Positions 15,391-17,208 of a DNA stretch of 17,208 bases are shown one piece after another; the first letter of the stretch is position 1, and the number at the start of each line of letters is the position of its first letter. Source of the stretch: Clostridia bacterium. GTDB taxonomy: Bacteria; Bacillota_A; Clostridia; Oscillospirales; CAG-272. The notes under the pieces are model-generated. The model was given only the letters and a program-made list of their open reading frames with translations, was not told the origin of the DNA and made no database searches. The position numbers were made by a program, and so were the translations under genes. The DNA is taken from assembly GCA_017453335.1 (NCBI GenBank), contig JAFTKI010000032.1:1-17208 (forward strand), given 5' to 3'.

Positions 15391-15512
15391 GTGGCAGGTC
15401 TGAATGGCCTGCCTGTTTCATGCAAGGATTCCGGTCGCGTTCGGTATGCGGAGCATCCGCTGATACTCCTCGCGCCGTGTGATTCGCACACGGACGGATC
15501 TCCTTTACTTTA
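15391..15512 (+). other. Structured tRNA trailer, possible small RNA
   Basis: About 120 bases between the tRNA CCA and the terminator with no other RNA gene. Three small hairpins are visible: GGCAGGTC/GGCCTGCC (15393-15413), GCGGA/TCCGC (15448-15460) and CCGTGTG/CACACGG (15475-15493). No open frame with a ribosome binding site was found. It is either discarded trailer or a processed small RNA. Confidence 0.35.
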
Positions 15513-15553
15513 CAATAAAAGCTCCCACAGTGGTGGGAGCTTTTATTGTTTTT
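15513..15553 (+). terminator. Intrinsic terminator of the tRNA-Glu transcript
   Basis: A perfect 16-base stem (CAATAAAAGCTCCCAC and its complement), loop AGTG, then TTTTT. The arms also carry AAAA/TTTT, so it could work for the minus-strand gene ending at 15587 too. Confidence 0.92.
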
Positions 15554-15586
15554 AGGGATACAATCTTCGACACGGATGAGGAACTG

Positions 15587-15916
15587 TTACAATCGCACAA
15601 GCGTGATCGGCTTGTGCTTTTTTTGCGCGTATTCAAGCGAGTATAGCGTTCCTTTGGACAGACCGTCCCATATCACGAGCACGGCATCTGCCAGATCGAT
15701 CATTTGCTCGTTACGTTTGAGCGGTGCGGCACGGCCGTAGCGGTTGTAGTGTGGGCGGATGATATATTTGGAAAGACGGTGCAAATCGGCATACTGCTCC
15801 GCCAAGCGATCGATCCCGTTTGCACCGCCGCTGATCACGGTGTCAACGTCGGACGGAACGTATGGCGCAAGGTCAAAGCTTTTGATGCTCCGCGAACCGA
15901 CAATCAGTAATTTCAT
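15587..15916 (-). CDS. SLOG-superfamily protein (DUF2493/YspA-like)
   Basis: A 109-residue single-domain protein with the nucleotide-binding fold of the SLOG superfamily. Motifs are LIVGSRSI at 4-11, the phosphate-loop-like VISGGANGIDRLAE at 27-40, KRNEQMI at 68-74 and DAVLVIWDGLSKGT at 77-90. These match cpYpsA-related SLOG proteins, which are thought to bind nucleotide-derived ligands and are common on mobile and conflict-related loci. No effector domain is fused to it. A GGAGAGGGGG purine run ends about eight bases before the ATG. It is divergent from a small XRE regulator, with shared promoter DNA. Fold call is confident; function is unknown. Confidence 0.88.
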   Translation of the reverse strand: MKLLIVGSRSIKSFDLAPYVPSDVDTVISGGANGIDRLAEQYADLHRLSKYIIRPHYNRYGRAAPLKRNEQMIDLADAVLVIWDGLSKGTLYSLEYAQKKHKPITLVRL

Positions 15917-15935
15917 TGAATAACCCCCTCTCCTC

Positions 15936-15961
15936 GGTATATACCTATATAAGTATATACC
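15936..15961. promoter_or_regulatory. Palindromic operator candidate of the SLOG-XRE pair
   Basis: GGTATATAC and GTATATACC are perfect inverted copies separated by eight bases, covering the -10 of the SLOG promoter. A related half site GGTATATATAC (15984-15994) lies in the spacer of the opposite promoter. The neighbouring XRE protein is the obvious candidate ligand (inference). Confidence 0.6.
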
Positions 15962-15980
15962 AAAACAGAGAAATTGTCAA
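15952..15980 (-). promoter_or_regulatory. SigA promoter of the SLOG gene
   Basis: On the minus strand a perfect TTGACA (15980-15975), a 17-base spacer and TATACT (15957-15952). The -10 lies inside the palindrome at 15936-15961. Confidence 0.75.
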
Positions 15981-16002
15981 TTGGGTATATATACGATAAA
16001 AT
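15974..16002 (+). promoter_or_regulatory. SigA promoter of the XRE regulator
   Basis: TTGTCA (15974-15979), a 17-base spacer and TAAAAT (15997-16002). Its -35 occupies the same bases as the -35 of the opposing SLOG promoter, because TTGTCAA reads as TTGACA-A on the other strand. Confidence 0.7.
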
Positions 16003-16024
16003 ATATATCAAAGGAGGGGTGTGA

Positions 16025-16249
16025 ATGGTAAGATTGACGATTGACCGATATTTGGATCAGCATGGAATTACCCGATATGAGTTAGCCAAGCGAACCGAGG
16101 TTAAATTTCAAACGATAGATCGCTATTACAAAAATCGCGTTGTCCGTTATGACAGCTATATTTTAGATCGCATCTGCTCGGCGTTGGAGTGTTCACTTTG
16201 CGACATCATAGAATACGTAAAGGATGAGGAACCTTCCTTGACCGAATGA
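16025..16249 (+). CDS. Small XRE/Cro-family DNA-binding regulator
   Basis: A 74-residue protein that is essentially one Cro/C1-type helix-turn-helix: ITRYELAKRTEVKFQTIDRY at 15-34 holds the two DNA-contacting helices, and LDRICSALECSLCDIIEYV at 47-65 is the conserved closing segment. There is no sensor or dimerisation domain beyond this. AAGGAGG lies eight bases before the ATG, a very strong site. It is divergent from the SLOG gene and probably binds the palindrome between them, repressing the SLOG gene and perhaps itself. It is followed directly by a bidirectional terminator. Family call is secure; target is inferred. Confidence 0.92.
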   Translation: MVRLTIDRYLDQHGITRYELAKRTEVKFQTIDRYYKNRVVRYDSYILDRICSALECSLCDIIEYVKDEEPSLTE

Positions 16250-16253
16250 TGCT

Positions 16254-16300
16254 AAAAAGCGATGAGTCAAATGCAAAACACATTTGGCTCACCGCTTTTT
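16254..16300. terminator. Bidirectional terminator between XRE gene and glycoside hydrolase
   Basis: Outer arms AAAAAGCG/CGCTTTTT, one mismatch, then TGAGTCAAATG paired with CATTTGGCTCA (one G-T), around a seven-base loop. T5 ends the stem on both strands. It shares TGAGTCAAATGC with the hairpin at 7036-7073. Confidence 0.85.
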
Positions 16301-16310
16301 GCTTTTCTGA

Positions 16311-17208
16311 TTATTTACATCCAAACAGCTTGGAGTCCAGGCCGGCGGCAAAGCGCTCGTCGGCTTTTTTGTTGTAGCTCTTGATCAGCTCGATCTCGCG
16401 CGGATCGTAGGGGCGCAGGCTTGGGCGGAAGAGGTCGTGTTGCCACTTGGTCACGTCAAACTCCTCACCGCGCTCCATTCTTTCCCAAATTCCGTTCCAA
16501 GGCTCGTGCGTCTGGTATTTGCCCAGCACAAAGCCCCAGTTGTACGCGCCGATCTTTTCCAGATAGAGCAGGGGATACATGGTGTCTACGTTGTTGTTGT
16601 AGATGCGGTGCAACCACTCGGTGTCCAGGGCGGGGCGACCTTCCAGGCGCACGCGCTCAATCGCGCCGATATTGTAATCGTAGGAATTATAATTGTGGAA
16701 GCTGATGATATCCGAAAGCTCCAATGCGCGATCACCGACGATGCTACCCTCTTTGTAATAGTCACCGAGCGCATCGGCGCACAGCGGCTGATCGGGATCG
16801 ATCTCGCGCGCGATCTCGAAGAACTTCTCCATGTGGGGAAGGCTGAGGTCTGCGCGGTTATTGCCCGGCTCGTTGAACAGGTTCCAGATCAGAACGCGTT
16901 CATCATGCGCGTAGATGGTAATGATCTCGCGGACGAATTCATAATATTTCTCTGCCATTTCGGGATCGTCCAGAATGTGATAGCTTAATTCATCGTGACC
17001 GCCGTGAGGGGAGATCTTGCGACCGCCGTGATAACCGACGTCATAGGTCTGCTCGCCAAAGCGCGCAGGCTTCCAAGCCGCCTTGGGAACGGAGCAATCG
17101 TTGGCAAGCACCATCATTGAGGAGATGCCGTGCTTGTAGAACATGGAGAGGTACTGATCCAAACGCTTTAAAAATCCGTCGTGCTGATGGAGCCATACCT
17201 CAAACTCC
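16311..17208 (-). CDS. Clan GH-A-like glycoside hydrolase, 3' part (5' end outside window)
   Basis: The visible 298 codons are open to the right edge, so the true start lies beyond the window; the first visible residues include VWLHQHDGFLKRLDQYL. The sequence is a TIM-barrel hydrolase of the GH5/GH2-like kind. IWNLFNEPGNN carries the presumed acid/base glutamate (codon 16871-16869), and PALDTEWLHR carries the presumed nucleophile glutamate (codon 16619-16617), the spacing expected for clan GH-A retaining enzymes. VLANDCSVP and SFHNYNSYDYN fit such barrels too. No C-terminal carbohydrate-binding module is present before the stop. It probably cleaves a beta-linked plant or host glycan. Exact family and substrate cannot be set from this part; a signal peptide cannot be judged. 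Confidence 0.85.
   Translation of the reverse strand, partial: EFEVWLHQHDGFLKRLDQYLSMFYKHGISSMMVLANDCSVPKAAWKPARFGEQTYDVGYHGGRKISPHGGHDELSYHILDDPEMAEKYYEFVREIITIYAHDERVLIWNLFNEPGNNRADLSLPHMEKFFEIAREIDPDQPLCADALGDYYKEGSIVGDRALELSDIISFHNYNSYDYNIGAIERVRLEGRPALDTEWLHRIYNNNVDTMYPLLYLEKIGAYNWGFVLGKYQTHEPWNGIWERMERGEEFDVTKWQHDLFRPSLRPYDPREIELIKSYNKKADERFAAGLDSKLFGCK

Noticed and set aside
15285..15482. A 65-codon plus-strand frame through the tRNA
   Set aside because: It reads through the tRNA sequence itself, so it is not a protein gene.

Overview
The window reads as chromosome from an uncultured, gut-type member of the Clostridia (Bacillota). The grounds are strong AGGAGG-type ribosome binding sites, near-consensus TTGACA-N17-TATAAT promoters, a pyruvate:ferredoxin oxidoreductase gene, many small lipoproteins, a BspA-like leucine-rich-repeat lipoprotein and a tRNA-Glu with encoded CCA. 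The lineage call is an inference from gene content and style, not from a marker gene. No transposase, integrase, rRNA or CRISPR array was seen.

Layout, left to right. (1) The 5' two thirds of nifJ on the minus strand, running off the left edge, with its own promoter. (2) A minus-strand sugar locus: a two-domain fusion of a sugar isomerase/epimerase-type TIM barrel with a Gfo/Idh/MocA dehydrogenase, translationally coupled to a YgjV-like membrane protein. An AraC-family regulator is divergent from it, and the two promoters have overlapping -10 boxes. An unrecognised membrane-anchored protein follows araC. (3) A four-gene minus-strand operon at 7104-10741: ECF sigma factor, one-pass membrane protein (putative anti-sigma), VWA lipoprotein of the YfbK type and DUF4349 lipoprotein. 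It has a SigA promoter, a candidate autoregulatory ECF promoter and a terminal hairpin. (4) A plus-strand BspA-like lipoprotein, divergent from the sigma operon. (5) A minus-strand polar amino acid ABC importer (binding protein, permease, ATPase) with an ArgR-box-like palindrome in the spacer of its promoter. (6) tRNA-Glu(CUC) with a structured trailer and terminator. (7) A divergent pair, a SLOG/DUF2493 protein and a small XRE regulator, whose promoters share a -35 region next to a palindromic operator candidate. (8) The 3' part of a clan GH-A-like glycoside hydrolase, running off the right edge.

The most coherent candidate systems are the ECF/anti-sigma/VWA/DUF4349 envelope module, the isomerase-dehydrogenase fusion with its coupled membrane protein and AraC regulator, and the SLOG-XRE pair. 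The fusion locus and the distal glycoside hydrolase suggest a plant- or host-glycan consumer. The nifJ gene and the amino acid importer fit anaerobic fermentative growth.
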